Assembly: GCF_013359905.1 (NCBI RefSeq)
Contig: NZ_JABMCC010000101.1
Location: 1 to 64,000, forward strand
DNA from: Paenibacillus taichungensis
GTDB lineage: Bacteria; Bacillota; Bacilli; Paenibacillales; Paenibacillaceae
Direction: 5' to 3'
DNA length: 64,000 nt
Shown piece after piece: positions 1 through 8,483 of the stretch. The position numbers and the translations under genes were made by a program. A model generated the notes under the pieces. The model was not told the origin of the DNA, did no database searches, and saw only the letters and a program-made list of their open reading frames with translations. Position 1 is the stretch's first letter. Every line of letters starts with the position of its first letter.

Positions 1-40
1 AACCTCCAAATAATTTATAGTTATTTGGAGGTTTTATTTT
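1..40 (+). terminator. Intrinsic terminator at left edge
   Basis: A perfect 13-bp inverted repeat (1-13 pairs with 21-33, 7-nt loop) is followed by a T-rich run on the plus strand. It would end a plus-strand gene that lies left of the window. It could also serve the minus-strand recombinase gene, but the bases needed to show a T-tract on that strand lie outside the window. Confidence 0.8.
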
Positions 41-977
41 ACACCTTTAAGTTATTTCTCGGATTGAACCTCGACAGCACATCTTTCTTCCGCTCAACAG
101 ACACCTCTGTATAAATTTGAGTTGTACTAACGTTCGTGTGCCCTAGTATTTCTTGGACTGAACGTAAATCAGCACCATTGTTGAGAAGATGCGTTGCGAA
201 ACTGTGCCTGAGATAGTGCGGTGTTGATTTTTTACTGACCTTAGACAAATCCCTGTACTTCGAGTAAATATCTTCAATCGAATATATCGAAAGGCGATCG
301 CCATATTTGTTAATAAACAGCGCATTGGAATTGGGATTGAAATGCTCACGTTCATGCAACCAGGCTTTAATCTTGAGTATCACCTCATTACTGGAAATAT
401 ACAATAAACGCTCTTTACGACCTTTCCCAAAGATCAATACCGTTTTTTCCTCCAGATTTATATGTTCAATATCGATACCCACTAATTCGCCGATACGAAT
501 TCCGATCACGTAAAGCAACTCAATGATAGCATCGTTTCGCAGGTTAATTCGTTTCCTAAAATCTGTTCGTAATTGCTTCATATCTTCTTGTGGAGCGTTT
601 AACAACCTTTCAACCTCATTTACAGAGAGAGTCTTCGGAATACGTTTTGCTGTTTTGAAATTTCTTCCGAAACCAAAAATAGGGGATTCTGCAATATCCC
701 CTTCCTGTACCAAATAATTAAAAAATGCTTTAAAGCATATGTATTTTCTTTTAATGGTAGAGTCTTTAAGCGTTTGCTCACTTGTTAATTGTTCAAGATA
801 CTTTCTTAAATTATCTCTGTTTACATCATATATTTGATTATCATTAAACCATTCAACGAGTCTGTTGAGGTCAGACAGATAAGCTTTTATCGATTTTTGG
901 GACAGGTTTCGTTCTACACTTAAATAGATTTCATATTGCTTGATGTATGTATTCAAGTCATGATTGCCGAGTTTCAT
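39..977 (-). CDS. Tyrosine recombinase / integrase, XerC/XerD-like
   Basis: Site-specific DNA recombinase of the tyrosine family, 312 residues, the size of XerC/XerD. The N-terminal SAM-like core-binding domain covers about residues 5-95 and the catalytic domain about 115-305. All expected active-site positions are visible: R161 (in GIRIGEL), K185 (GKGRKER hairpin), H254 and R257 (HYLRHS), H280 (LGHTN) and the nucleophile Y289 (QIYTE). The start at 977 is chosen because AGGAGG sits 4-5 nt upstream; an upstream ATG at 1034 has no good site. It stands alone: no excisionase, cargo genes or recognisable att repeats flank it. It may be a remnant of a lost element or a resident Xer-like paralogue; the sequence cannot decide between these. 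Confidence 0.9.
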   Translation of the reverse strand: MKLGNHDLNTYIKQYEIYLSVERNLSQKSIKAYLSDLNRLVEWFNDNQIYDVNRDNLRKYLEQLTSEQTLKDSTIKRKYICFKAFFNYLVQEGDIAESPIFGFGRNFKTAKRIPKTLSVNEVERLLNAPQEDMKQLRTDFRKRINLRNDAIIELLYVIGIRIGELVGIDIEHINLEEKTVLIFGKGRKERLLYISSNEVILKIKAWLHEREHFNPNSNALFINKYGDRLSIYSIEDIYSKYRDLSKVSKKSTPHYLRHSFATHLLNNGADLRSVQEILGHTNVSTTQIYTEVSVERKKDVLSRFNPRNNLKV

Positions 978-1099
978 AGTGCCTCCTGATGTATATATGA
1001 TATGTCGCATCGCTCGACCTACATTATTGCGCATGCCAGCTTATTTGTGAAGATGTCCAAAGTGCTATAGATTGTCTAATACTGTTTTCTTGCAAAAAG

Positions 1100-1134
1100 A
1101 AAAAAACGCAGAAACCAATTTCATGGTTTCTGCG
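1100..1134 (-). terminator. Terminator of the ABC/aminotransferase/amidohydrolase operon
   Basis: An 11-bp perfect stem (1107-1117 with 1124-1134) is followed on the minus strand by seven Ts. The stem starts inside the last codons of the amidohydrolase gene and the stop codon lies in the loop. Confidence 0.85.
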
Positions 1135-2263
1135 CTCCAATAATTACGGACACGATGCTCTCTCGCAGCTGATCTGCATTTTTCGTTTGATACGGATCGG
1201 CATTGAAAATAATAGCATCCGCAATATAACCTTCTGCAATCTGCCCCAATTCGTGGCCACGACCCAGAATCCCAGCAGCATTGGTCGTTGCAGATTGCCA
1301 CGCCACTGCCCGGGTCAAGCCATAATCAATCAGCGTATCCAACTCTTGCAAATTATAGCCATGAAGTGAAGGTGTGGCGTAATCGGTACCGAAACCGAAA
1401 CGGACTCCTGCTCTTTTGGCATATCCGATGGCTGTAGAATGAGCTTCAGCAGCGCGTGCTGCACGATCACTGATAACAGTAGGCAACGCCAGGACGCCTT
1501 TTGGATCTGCGGCAATACGATATATCGATGTGGTAGGGACAAAGGCCGTTCGAGACTCGGCAAGTCTGCCGGCCTGATCCTCAGTTAAGAACATGCCATG
1601 CTCCACAGACTCCACTCCTGCCTGAATGGACCAGTCTACCGTCACGCCACCCCAGGTATGAACCAGTACCTTTTTATGGTGGGCATGCGCATAGCGAACG
1701 ATGAACGCGAACTCTTCCTCCGAAAATACAGGATCGAGCACTTGTTCCGTAGGGGTTCCCAGTCCACCTGTAGCCATAATTTTAACCCATCCCGCGCCTG
1801 TATCAAAAATTCCGTTCAGCCGTTGTTCTAGATGCTTCACACCAAGGGCATCTGCCGCTCCTAGCATTTCACTGCTGGTTTCAACTCTTAAGGGGTGTTG
1901 ATAGTGCTGAGCGAGATGTCGAGCGGCGCTTGGTAACAACCCGCCCGCATCTCGCGCCGTGGTTACCCCCGTCTTGAGGGTAGCTGCAAAAGCTTGCGCC
2001 TGCATCACTTCGACCTCGTGGCTGTCCCGTTTCAATTGATCCGCATGGTCAAAGTCTGTCCAGGCCAGATGTGTATGAAGATCAATAACTCCGGGACTTA
2101 TCCATTGATCTGTACCCGGAGACGATGAGTCATCATTCTGCGGCACGGATTCTGTAACAGATGCAAACCGTCCATTTTGAATGGAGACATCGAACCGTTT
2201 GCCTTCAATGCCTGCTATAAAGATATGTTTGAAGCTTTGCTCCTCCGATTTTACCTGGGTCAT
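1121..2263 (-). CDS. Metal-dependent amidohydrolase (imidazolonepropionase-like)
   Basis: Cytoplasmic amidohydrolase-superfamily TIM-barrel enzyme, 380 residues, expected to hydrolyse a C-N bond in a small, perhaps cyclic, amide. Metal ligands fit the family: HxH at 63/65, K161 (WVKIMATGG, the bridging lysine position), H202 (VHTWGG), H222 (VEHG) and D294 (GTDYATP). No signal peptide is present. It is the last gene of a seven-gene operon that begins with an ABC importer, so its substrate is probably the imported compound or a product of it. The start at 2263 is favoured by a GGGGGG run 7 nt upstream; an alternative ATG at 2269 would form a classic ATGA overlap with the stop of the upstream gene. 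The exact reaction cannot be read from the sequence. Confidence 0.88.
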   Translation of the reverse strand: MTQVKSEEQSFKHIFIAGIEGKRFDVSIQNGRFASVTESVPQNDDSSSPGTDQWISPGVIDLHTHLAWTDFDHADQLKRDSHEVEVMQAQAFAATLKTGVTTARDAGGLLPSAARHLAQHYQHPLRVETSSEMLGAADALGVKHLEQRLNGIFDTGAGWVKIMATGGLGTPTEQVLDPVFSEEEFAFIVRYAHAHHKKVLVHTWGGVTVDWSIQAGVESVEHGMFLTEDQAGRLAESRTAFVPTTSIYRIAADPKGVLALPTVISDRAARAAEAHSTAIGYAKRAGVRFGFGTDYATPSLHGYNLQELDTLIDYGLTRAVAWQSATTNAAGILGRGHELGQIAEGYIADAIIFNADPYQTKNADQLRESIVSVIIGAQKP

Positions 2264-2265
2264 AT

Positions 2266-3324
2266 TCATTCCCCCCAAACGAGACGAACAGCCTGAACGG
2301 CTTGCTCATGGTCCTGATTCAATAATGCTGCAATGGTCGCAACAGCTTCCTCCACACCTGCCAAGGACGCATTAACTCCAAAATGATTAATTCGCAGAAG
2401 CTGACCAAAAAGTTCTCCATCCCCCGGAGCAACGATGCCGATCGGCTGATCGATATGCAACTTCTTCTCCCCGGAGATTCGAACTGTCGTAGTCAGTGTC
2501 GAATATGTTCTGTTATCTTTTTGCCAAGGCTCCAGACCCAGGGCCTGAATTCCCGCTATAGCAGATAACGCAGCCTGTTCATGACGCTTGATTACCTGCT
2601 CCAATCCTTCAGACTCAATAGCTGTCAAAGCCAAAATCAGTGCTCTGGCTTCCAGCGTTGGAATGTTGGGAGGAACGCGGACCGGTGCAGACCCTTCGCC
2701 GGAGGGCTTTAGGTCAAGCAAAGACAGGATGGAGTTGCGCGGTGCATGCGCATTGGATTCGAGAAATTCCCATCCACGCGGTGAAATGCTTACTGCGCTG
2801 ATGCCGTTAGGCCCGGCCAGAGCTTTTTGTGCACCCACTGCTACAAAATCAATGCCCCAGTCATCGACCAGCAGAGGCTCTCCCCCAATTGCTGAGACAG
2901 AGTCGCTCACTGTAATCAGGTTATGGGCACGCGCAATCTTTATAATTTCTTCTGTTGGATTCGACCCGCCTGTAACCACCTCTGCTTGAACAAAGGATAG
3001 TGCGGACGGTTGATGCTTTTCAATCGCGGCAGCGACCTTCTCCACAGGTACAACTTCATCAAAAGGAACTTTGACTTCAATAACCGTTGCCCCTCCGCGT
3101 TCAAGCCACTGACCAAACAAACTGCCATATGGCCCTGTTACGACATTGACAATTGTACGACCCGGCGCAGATATTCCAGCTGCCACGGCCTCTATACCCA
3201 AGATAGCCTCTCCCGGAATGATCACCGGAGGATACTTTGTATTCAAAAGCCTGGAGAGCAATTGTGTAAGCGTATCGTATTCCGACAGGGTAAGGGGGAT
3301 GTTTCCTTTATATTGTTGGCTCAT
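2266..3324 (-). CDS. PLP-dependent class V aminotransferase (alanine-glyoxylate type)
   Basis: Fold-type I aminotransferase of class V, 352 residues, of the alanine/serine/ureidoglycine-glyoxylate aminotransferase group. The Schiff-base lysine is K167 (VGAQKALAGP), and D141 (SDSVSAIGG) is the residue that pairs with the pyridine nitrogen of PLP. An AEVVTGG segment at about 114-120 replaces the family's usual HxE(T/S)STG segment. It has a strong AGGAGG site, overlaps the ATPase gene upstream by 17 nt, and is followed directly by the amidohydrolase. Together this suggests import, hydrolysis and transamination of one nitrogen compound. The PucG-type ureidoglycine enzyme is a relative, but no allantoin genes are nearby, so that role is not claimed. 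Confidence 0.88.
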   Translation of the reverse strand: MSQQYKGNIPLTLSEYDTLTQLLSRLLNTKYPPVIIPGEAILGIEAVAAGISAPGRTIVNVVTGPYGSLFGQWLERGGATVIEVKVPFDEVVPVEKVAAAIEKHQPSALSFVQAEVVTGGSNPTEEIIKIARAHNLITVSDSVSAIGGEPLLVDDWGIDFVAVGAQKALAGPNGISAVSISPRGWEFLESNAHAPRNSILSLLDLKPSGEGSAPVRVPPNIPTLEARALILALTAIESEGLEQVIKRHEQAALSAIAGIQALGLEPWQKDNRTYSTLTTTVRISGEKKLHIDQPIGIVAPGDGELFGQLLRINHFGVNASLAGVEEAVATIAALLNQDHEQAVQAVRLVWGE

Positions 3325-4093
3325 ATAAACCTCCTAAAGAACTTGATTTCGGCATCTTTGGAACTGCGGACAACAGCTCTCGGCTGTATGCCGTTTCAGG
3401 TCGTGTGAAGAATTGATCTTTGGGACTAATCTCCACCAGCTGACCCTGCCGCATGACTGCTACCGTATCGCTAATGGCATGGATAACTCCAAGATCATGA
3501 GAAATGAACAGTAGCGTAAGATTAAGTTCCCTCTTAAGTGAATTGAACAGATCGAGCACACTCCGCTGCACGGAAACATCGAGTGCACTCGTAGGCTCAT
3601 CCGCAATCAGCAGACTCGGTTCTACGCTTAAAGCGCGTGCAATGGCGATACGTTGGCGCTGACCGCCGGAGAATTCATGCGGATACTTGTCCAGTGCCCT
3701 GCTTTCCAGCTGGACACGGGCCAGAAGCTCTCTCGATCTTTTCTCCACCTGTGAACGGTCTACAATGCGATGAAACAACAGCGCTTCAGCAAGAATCTGG
3801 CGAATGGAATGTTTGGGATTCAGTGAAGCATCCGGATTTTGGAAGATCATCTGTATGCTTTTATACTGCTCACGACTTCTCTTCTTCTTTAATTGCTGAT
3901 CCCCCAGCAAAATCTGCCCCTCATCCGGCGTGATCAAACCGGCAATGACTCGCGCAAGAGTAGATTTGCCCGAACCGGACTCACCAACAAGACCAAGCGT
4001 GGTATGCCTCTGAAGATTTAGCGTGATGTTGTCCAGCGCAGTAAAGTCACCATATTGAACCGTGACATTCTGAACTTGCAAAGAAAGTTCCAT
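3308..4093 (-). CDS. ABC transporter ATP-binding protein, OppF/DppF/NikE type
   Basis: One of two nucleotide-binding subunits of a peptide/nickel-type importer, 261 residues. Visible motifs are Walker A GESGSGKST, the signature FSGGQRQRIA, Walker B LLIADEPTSALD and the H-loop FISHDLG. It is shorter than many OppF proteins (usually over 300 residues) because most of the C-terminal oligopeptide extension is missing. It starts 2 nt after the other ATPase gene ends and has a GGGAG site. It acts on the inner face of the membrane with the paired ATPase and the two permeases. Confidence 0.93.
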   Translation of the reverse strand: MELSLQVQNVTVQYGDFTALDNITLNLQRHTTLGLVGESGSGKSTLARVIAGLITPDEGQILLGDQQLKKKRSREQYKSIQMIFQNPDASLNPKHSIRQILAEALLFHRIVDRSQVEKRSRELLARVQLESRALDKYPHEFSGGQRQRIAIARALSVEPSLLIADEPTSALDVSVQRSVLDLFNSLKRELNLTLLFISHDLGVIHAISDTVAVMRQGQLVEISPKDQFFTRPETAYSRELLSAVPKMPKSSSLGGLYEPTI

Positions 4094-4095
4094 TG

Positions 4096-4848
4096 TTATT
4101 CGCTCCCTTCAAGCTTCGGTAAAGGAAGCACCGAGTTGATGAGCATCTGGGTGTAAGGATCTTGCGGGTTTTGCAGTACGCTAAGCGAATCCCCGTGCTC
4201 CACAATCTGCCCCTGCTTCATCACGCACAGCTTAGAGCACAGCGTCGCTGCAATCGCCAAATTATGTGTTACAAAGACCATGGCGAATCCCAGTTCATGC
4301 TGCAAACGTTGGATCGTCTCCATAATTTGACGCTGCACAGTAACGTCCAAAGCCGTTGTTGGCTCATCACAGAGCAGAATGCCTGGCTTGCACGCCAGGG
4401 CCAGTGCAATGACTACCCGCTGACACTGCCCACCTGACAGCTGGCTAGGGTATCGGTCCTCACGCTTCAACGAGTCGGGAAGCCCCAACAGTTCAAGTAA
4501 TTCCAGCGCTGCTACCCTGGAGGCCTTCCTGCTTAACTTTTGCCTGTAATAAACAACTTCCGCCAGCTGTTTAACAACGGGGCAGAGCGGATCGAGCGCA
4601 CCTCTCGGGTCTTGAAACACCATCGCGCTGTTCACGTCACTTCGAATGGTTCCACCCGTCTGCTCTACACCGCTTGGCAGCAGTCCCAGAATGGAACGAA
4701 GAGTTAGTGATTTACCGGAGCCGGATTCACCTACTAATCCCAAGCTCTCCCCTCGCCCAAGCGAGAAATGTACATCTTGAACTAATTTTTGATTTGACTT
4801 GGTTGACAGAGATAGCGCCTTGACTTCAAGAATCGGTTCAGTGGACAT
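4096..4848 (-). CDS. ABC transporter ATP-binding protein, OppD/DppD/NikD type
   Basis: Second nucleotide-binding subunit of the importer, 250 residues. It carries Walker A GESGSGKSLT, the signature LSGGQCQRVVIALAL, Walker B ILLCDEPTTALD and H-loop VTHNLAIA. The start at 4848 gives a one-base TAATG overlap with the stop of the permease gene and places GGAGG 8 nt upstream; the ATG at 4863 has no ribosome binding site. The coupling suggests co-translation with the permease. It lacks the long C-terminal oligopeptide extension of OppD, which is common among dipeptide and nickel importers. Confidence 0.93.
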   Translation of the reverse strand: MSTEPILEVKALSLSTKSNQKLVQDVHFSLGRGESLGLVGESGSGKSLTLRSILGLLPSGVEQTGGTIRSDVNSAMVFQDPRGALDPLCPVVKQLAEVVYYRQKLSRKASRVAALELLELLGLPDSLKREDRYPSQLSGGQCQRVVIALALACKPGILLCDEPTTALDVTVQRQIMETIQRLQHELGFAMVFVTHNLAIAATLCSKLCVMKQGQIVEHGDSLSVLQNPQDPYTQMLINSVLPLPKLEGSE

Positions 4849-5714
4849 TATTTTTTCCTCCATACATCGGCCAATCCATCACCGACAAGCGACAAAGCAA
4901 TTCCCGTGTAAACGACTGCAAATCCCGGAACTACCGAGAGCCACCAGGCTGTCGTGATAAAGGATTGTCCATCCGAGATCATCGTGCCCCAATCTGGGGT
5001 CGGTGGTGCGATGCCAATGCCCAGGTATCCAAGCGTAACAATCGCCACCAGCAGCCCAACCATATCCGTCATGAGGACAACGATCGCCTGAGGCAATACA
5101 TTGGGCAGGAGATGACGAAGGATAATCCGTATTCCCGGCAAACCCAACGTCTGTGCGGATGCGATCCATTCCTGCTTGCGGTAGGATGCACTCAGCCCTC
5201 TGACGACACGGGCAAAGACAATCCAGCCAACGAGCATAAACGTAATATAAATCCCCCGCTCACCTGCTCCGCTGGCAAAAGCCACGATAATGACAATGAG
5301 ATAAAAAGGAAAAGCGATAAGGGTATCGGTAACTAACGATATGATCTTATCAATCCATTTTCCGTAATACCCTGCGAGCATCCCTAGAAATACACCCATG
5401 CAAAAGGGTACAATTTCCGCCAGCACCATAATGCTCAAGTCGGTTCGCGCAGCATAAATCAGTCTAGTGAACAAATCACGTCCCAGTTGGTCTGTGCCCA
5501 ACCAATGTTCAGCAGACGGCGGTTGCAAAAAGGCACTCAAATTTTGCTCCGAAGGGTCATAAGGACTCACCCACGGTATGATTACAGCCAAGATGATCAG
5601 CACAGCAAACATCACACTTCCCACAAGCAGGGTAGGAGTTTTCAATATGCGATTCAAGAGACTGGTGTTTTGGCTGTCTTCATATAACTGAGGTTCAATT
5701 CGTATCGTTTTCAT
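4848..5714 (-). CDS. ABC transporter permease, DppC/OppC type
   Basis: Membrane subunit of the importer, 288 residues, with an N-terminal OppC-like membrane segment (LLVGSVMFAVLIILAVIIPW) and the BPD_transp_1 core. The EAA-like coupling loop is visible around EWIASAQTLGLPGIRIILRHLLPN. About six membrane helices are expected. The start at 5714 forms an ATGA overlap with the stop of the DppB-type gene; the longer reading from 5744 has no ribosome binding site. With its partner permease it forms the transmembrane channel. Confidence 0.92.
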   Translation of the reverse strand: MKTIRIEPQLYEDSQNTSLLNRILKTPTLLVGSVMFAVLIILAVIIPWVSPYDPSEQNLSAFLQPPSAEHWLGTDQLGRDLFTRLIYAARTDLSIMVLAEIVPFCMGVFLGMLAGYYGKWIDKIISLVTDTLIAFPFYLIVIIVAFASGAGERGIYITFMLVGWIVFARVVRGLSASYRKQEWIASAQTLGLPGIRIILRHLLPNVLPQAIVVLMTDMVGLLVAIVTLGYLGIGIAPPTPDWGTMISDGQSFITTAWWLSVVPGFAVVYTGIALSLVGDGLADVWRKK

Positions 5715-6655
5715 GGTCTTCCTTTCGTTCTGGGATCTAGACACCTGGACAGAAGCTCTATCAGGAGACTGATGATCACGACAGATACAGCACAGTAAAG
5801 GGCTATGCCTTGAATGACCGGGAAATCCCGTTTGGAAATGGAACTAAACAAAAGACTGCCAATTCCTTTGATACCAAATACCTGTTCAACGACCAATGTG
5901 CCGCCAATGAGATAAGAGATATTAACGCCAAGAAGGATCAGCGTCGGAAGTGCCGCATTGCGCAGGACATGTTTGAATAGAATGACCCGGCTCGGTAATC
6001 TCGCAGCCTTCAATGTAACTACAAAATCAGATTCCAGTACTTCAAGCATCTGGGCTCTTAATGAACGAACCAATGTTGGAATCTGTGAAAAAGCTACGGT
6101 AATGGCGGGAAGTGTCAAACTGTATAAGGTGCCCCACCACCCTTCCCCGACTCCACCAACGGGAAACCAGTGAAGATGAACACTCAGCAGCAGAATCAAA
6201 AGGATGCCAACCCAGAAGATTGGCATACCTAGCGTTACCGTAGGAAAAATACGTATCAAATGGTCCAGCAGCTTATCCTTGTGTGTAGCGGCCAGTGTAG
6301 CAAGCACGAGTGCAATGACAATTGCCAATGCACATGCCATGCCAATGAGCAGCAAGGTAACGGGTGCACGATCAGCAATCAATTCTCTAGTGGAGGTTCC
6401 GTTAATAATGGAGTTGCCGGTATCCCCCTGAGTGAACAGTGTCTTCACAAACCGTATGAATTGTTCCCCCAGCGGCAGATCCAGCCCGAGAGCATGGTGC
6501 ATGCTCTCAACGGCCTCGGGGGTGCTGTACTCGCCAAGAATCATTTTGGCAGGATCTCCTGGTACCATTCTGATGAGAAAAAAGACTGCTGTCATCACAC
6601 AAAGGATCACTGCCAACGCTCTTCCCACAGTACTGATCAACCAGAACTTCTTCAT
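5711..6655 (-). CDS. ABC transporter permease, DppB/OppB type
   Basis: First permease of the importer, 314 residues. It begins with a membrane helix (residues 9-29), followed by the typical RMVPGDPAKMILGEYSTPE periplasm-facing segment of DppB/NikB proteins, and has the coupling loop DFVVTLKAARLPSRVILFKHVLRNA. It overlaps the binding-protein gene by 4 nt (ATGA) and the next permease by 4 nt (ATGA), so the subunits are probably made in fixed ratio from one mRNA. Confidence 0.92.
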   Translation of the reverse strand: MKKFWLISTVGRALAVILCVMTAVFFLIRMVPGDPAKMILGEYSTPEAVESMHHALGLDLPLGEQFIRFVKTLFTQGDTGNSIINGTSTRELIADRAPVTLLLIGMACALAIVIALVLATLAATHKDKLLDHLIRIFPTVTLGMPIFWVGILLILLLSVHLHWFPVGGVGEGWWGTLYSLTLPAITVAFSQIPTLVRSLRAQMLEVLESDFVVTLKAARLPSRVILFKHVLRNAALPTLILLGVNISYLIGGTLVVEQVFGIKGIGSLLFSSISKRDFPVIQGIALYCAVSVVIISLLIELLSRCLDPRTKGRP

Positions 6656-8271
6656 TTCTGAATACGAACGTCTTCAAAACGCACACTGCCGTTAGGCAAA
6701 ACAACAATGCCATCTACTGAAGAACGAACACCAATCAGAATATCCGGATAATAAAGCGGAATGTAAGGCACTTCATCGGCAAGCGTTTGAAGCAGTTTGG
6801 AGTATATTTCGGCACGGCCATCGCCGTCCGGTGTTTGTTGGCCTTTATACAAAAGCTTGGTTACTTCATCATTGGTGTAATGCGTCCAGTAAGATTTGCT
6901 GAAACCATCAGGGTCGGTCTGGAACGCAATGATTGAGTTCGCTTCCGGAGAATCGGCTTGCCCACTGTTCAGCATCGCTGCGAAATCATAAGCAAAGAAT
7001 CGTTCACGGAAGGTAGCGAGTTCAATCGATTCAATCTCGATGTTAATGCCAATTTGTTTCCCCGCTGCCTGAATGATTTGCGCTTCTTGCGCTCTGGTAC
7101 TGTTGCCTGAAGCTACAAGCAGTTTTGTAGTAAATCCATCAGGGAAGGCCGATTTGGCAAGTTCCGCTTTAGCTGCATTTACATCAAAATTCAGCGCCTT
7201 GAGTGTATCATTCGAATTGTAAGGAATCGTTGTCGGCAGCAATGAATTAGCGGTCTGTGCATAACCAAAGGTAAGCGCCTTAGTCAGACCGTCACGATCA
7301 AGTGCCAGAGCCAATGCCCGACGAACATGCACATCCGAAAAATGCTTATCCAGCGTGTTAAAGAACAATTGCTCTGTCACCCAGCTGCCGTTGGTTACAA
7401 CAGTTGTATCCGCGCCATTTTTGATTTCATCGGCATTTTGCAGAGCCAGCGACTCAATCGCGTCCACTTCTCCTGCTTTCAATTGATTGATTGCTTGGCT
7501 GTCATCTTCTATCAGCTTGTAAACAAGCTTATCAACCGATGGCTTTCCTTCTTGCCAGTAGTAAGTGTTCTTCGTAAAGGTCACATCGCCTGCAGGGTCC
7601 CACTGCTCAACTACAAACGGTCCTGTACCTACCGGTTTCTTGAAAAATTCTTCCTCGGTAACTCCGCCAAAATTGTTAGGAATAATACCGTTCGAGAAGT
7701 TGGACAGCTCGGAAATAAACGGCGTATACGGCTCTTTAAGTGTAATTACAAGTGTGTGGCTATCTTTGGCTTTGATCGTATCCACCTTCGCGGATATTGC
7801 AAGCGGGCCACCAACCTTCAAATGCCGCTCCAGCGAGAATACGGCATCATCTGCCGTAACATCTGTGCCATTAGAGAACTTCAAGCCATCACGCAACACA
7901 AACGTATACGTCAGACCGTCATCACTGATGTTATGCGATTTGGCAAGCCAATCCACAATCTCGCCTTTGCTATCAAAAGCAACCAGAGATTCAAATACTT
8001 TATCAATGGCGAAAGCGTTGTTCGATGTAATCTGATTATGCAAATCAAACGAGGTTACGGAAGCCGGGCGACCATATACAAAAGTCCCCCCCGTTGCAGT
8101 CTCGTCCGTCTTTGAATTTTCATCCGTACCTTGGTTCGTCCCAGGCTGGGCTGCTGCATTGGGAGCAGGATCATTGGACGATCCGGAGCAACCGCTAACG
8201 ATTACCAATAATAGAACGGCTAACGCTCCTACCCATAATGACTTTCTCGTTGATGATTTAAACTGTGACAT
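6652..8271 (-). CDS. ABC transporter substrate-binding lipoprotein, SBP_bac_5 family
   Basis: Extracytoplasmic receptor of the importer, 539 residues. It has a lipoprotein signal peptide with lipobox VSGC (lipidated Cys28), followed by a low-complexity Ser/Asn/Asp/Thr linker and the family 5 (peptide/nickel) binding fold with the GTGPFVVEQWDP motif. It is the first gene of the operon, preceded by a GGGGAG site and a sigma-A promoter at 8319-8347. Family 5 proteins bind di/oligopeptides, nickel chelates, opines and other compounds. The downstream aminotransferase and amidohydrolase argue for an organic nitrogen compound, but this is inference. Confidence 0.93.
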   Translation of the reverse strand: MSQFKSSTRKSLWVGALAVLLLVIVSGCSGSSNDPAPNAAAQPGTNQGTDENSKTDETATGGTFVYGRPASVTSFDLHNQITSNNAFAIDKVFESLVAFDSKGEIVDWLAKSHNISDDGLTYTFVLRDGLKFSNGTDVTADDAVFSLERHLKVGGPLAISAKVDTIKAKDSHTLVITLKEPYTPFISELSNFSNGIIPNNFGGVTEEEFFKKPVGTGPFVVEQWDPAGDVTFTKNTYYWQEGKPSVDKLVYKLIEDDSQAINQLKAGEVDAIESLALQNADEIKNGADTTVVTNGSWVTEQLFFNTLDKHFSDVHVRRALALALDRDGLTKALTFGYAQTANSLLPTTIPYNSNDTLKALNFDVNAAKAELAKSAFPDGFTTKLLVASGNSTRAQEAQIIQAAGKQIGINIEIESIELATFRERFFAYDFAAMLNSGQADSPEANSIIAFQTDPDGFSKSYWTHYTNDEVTKLLYKGQQTPDGDGRAEIYSKLLQTLADEVPYIPLYYPDILIGVRSSVDGIVVLPNGSVRFEDVRIQK

Positions 8272-8318
8272 GACTGACTCTCCCCTTCCAATAAAGCTTA
8301 TGTGTTTAGTATGGATTG

Positions 8319-8347
8319 ATTATGGATTAAAGCACCCCCTCTGTCAA
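8319..8347 (-). promoter_or_regulatory. Sigma-A promoter of the ABC/aminotransferase operon
   Basis: On the minus strand a perfect -35 (TTGACA, 8342-8347) and -10 CATAAT (8319-8324) are separated by exactly 17 nt. It lies about 50 nt upstream of the binding-protein start. Confidence 0.8.
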
Positions 8348-8440
8348 ACAAAAAATAATGACCATTGCGAGATAAAACTATTTTATCCATTGAAGGAAAT
8401 GAATCCGTATTTATAAAGGCTCAGAAGCACTTGACACACC

Positions 8441-8465
8441 AAAAAAGCCAGAATATATTCTGGCT
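8441..8465 (-). terminator. Terminator of the alcohol dehydrogenase gene
   Basis: An 8-bp perfect stem (8446-8453 with 8458-8465) with a 4-nt loop is followed by six Ts on the minus strand, just after the dehydrogenase stop codon. Confidence 0.85.
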
Positions 8466-8483
8466 CTCTCTTTGTTCTTAACT

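Noticed and set aside
1..1134. Possible integrative element carried by the tyrosine recombinase
   Set aside because: No cargo genes, tRNA target or flanking direct repeat could be seen in the window; the next operon looks like ordinary host DNA.
7327..8115. 262-codon plus-strand frame opposite the binding-protein gene
   Set aside because: Antisense shadow of a well-supported gene; composition is not protein-like and there is no start signal.
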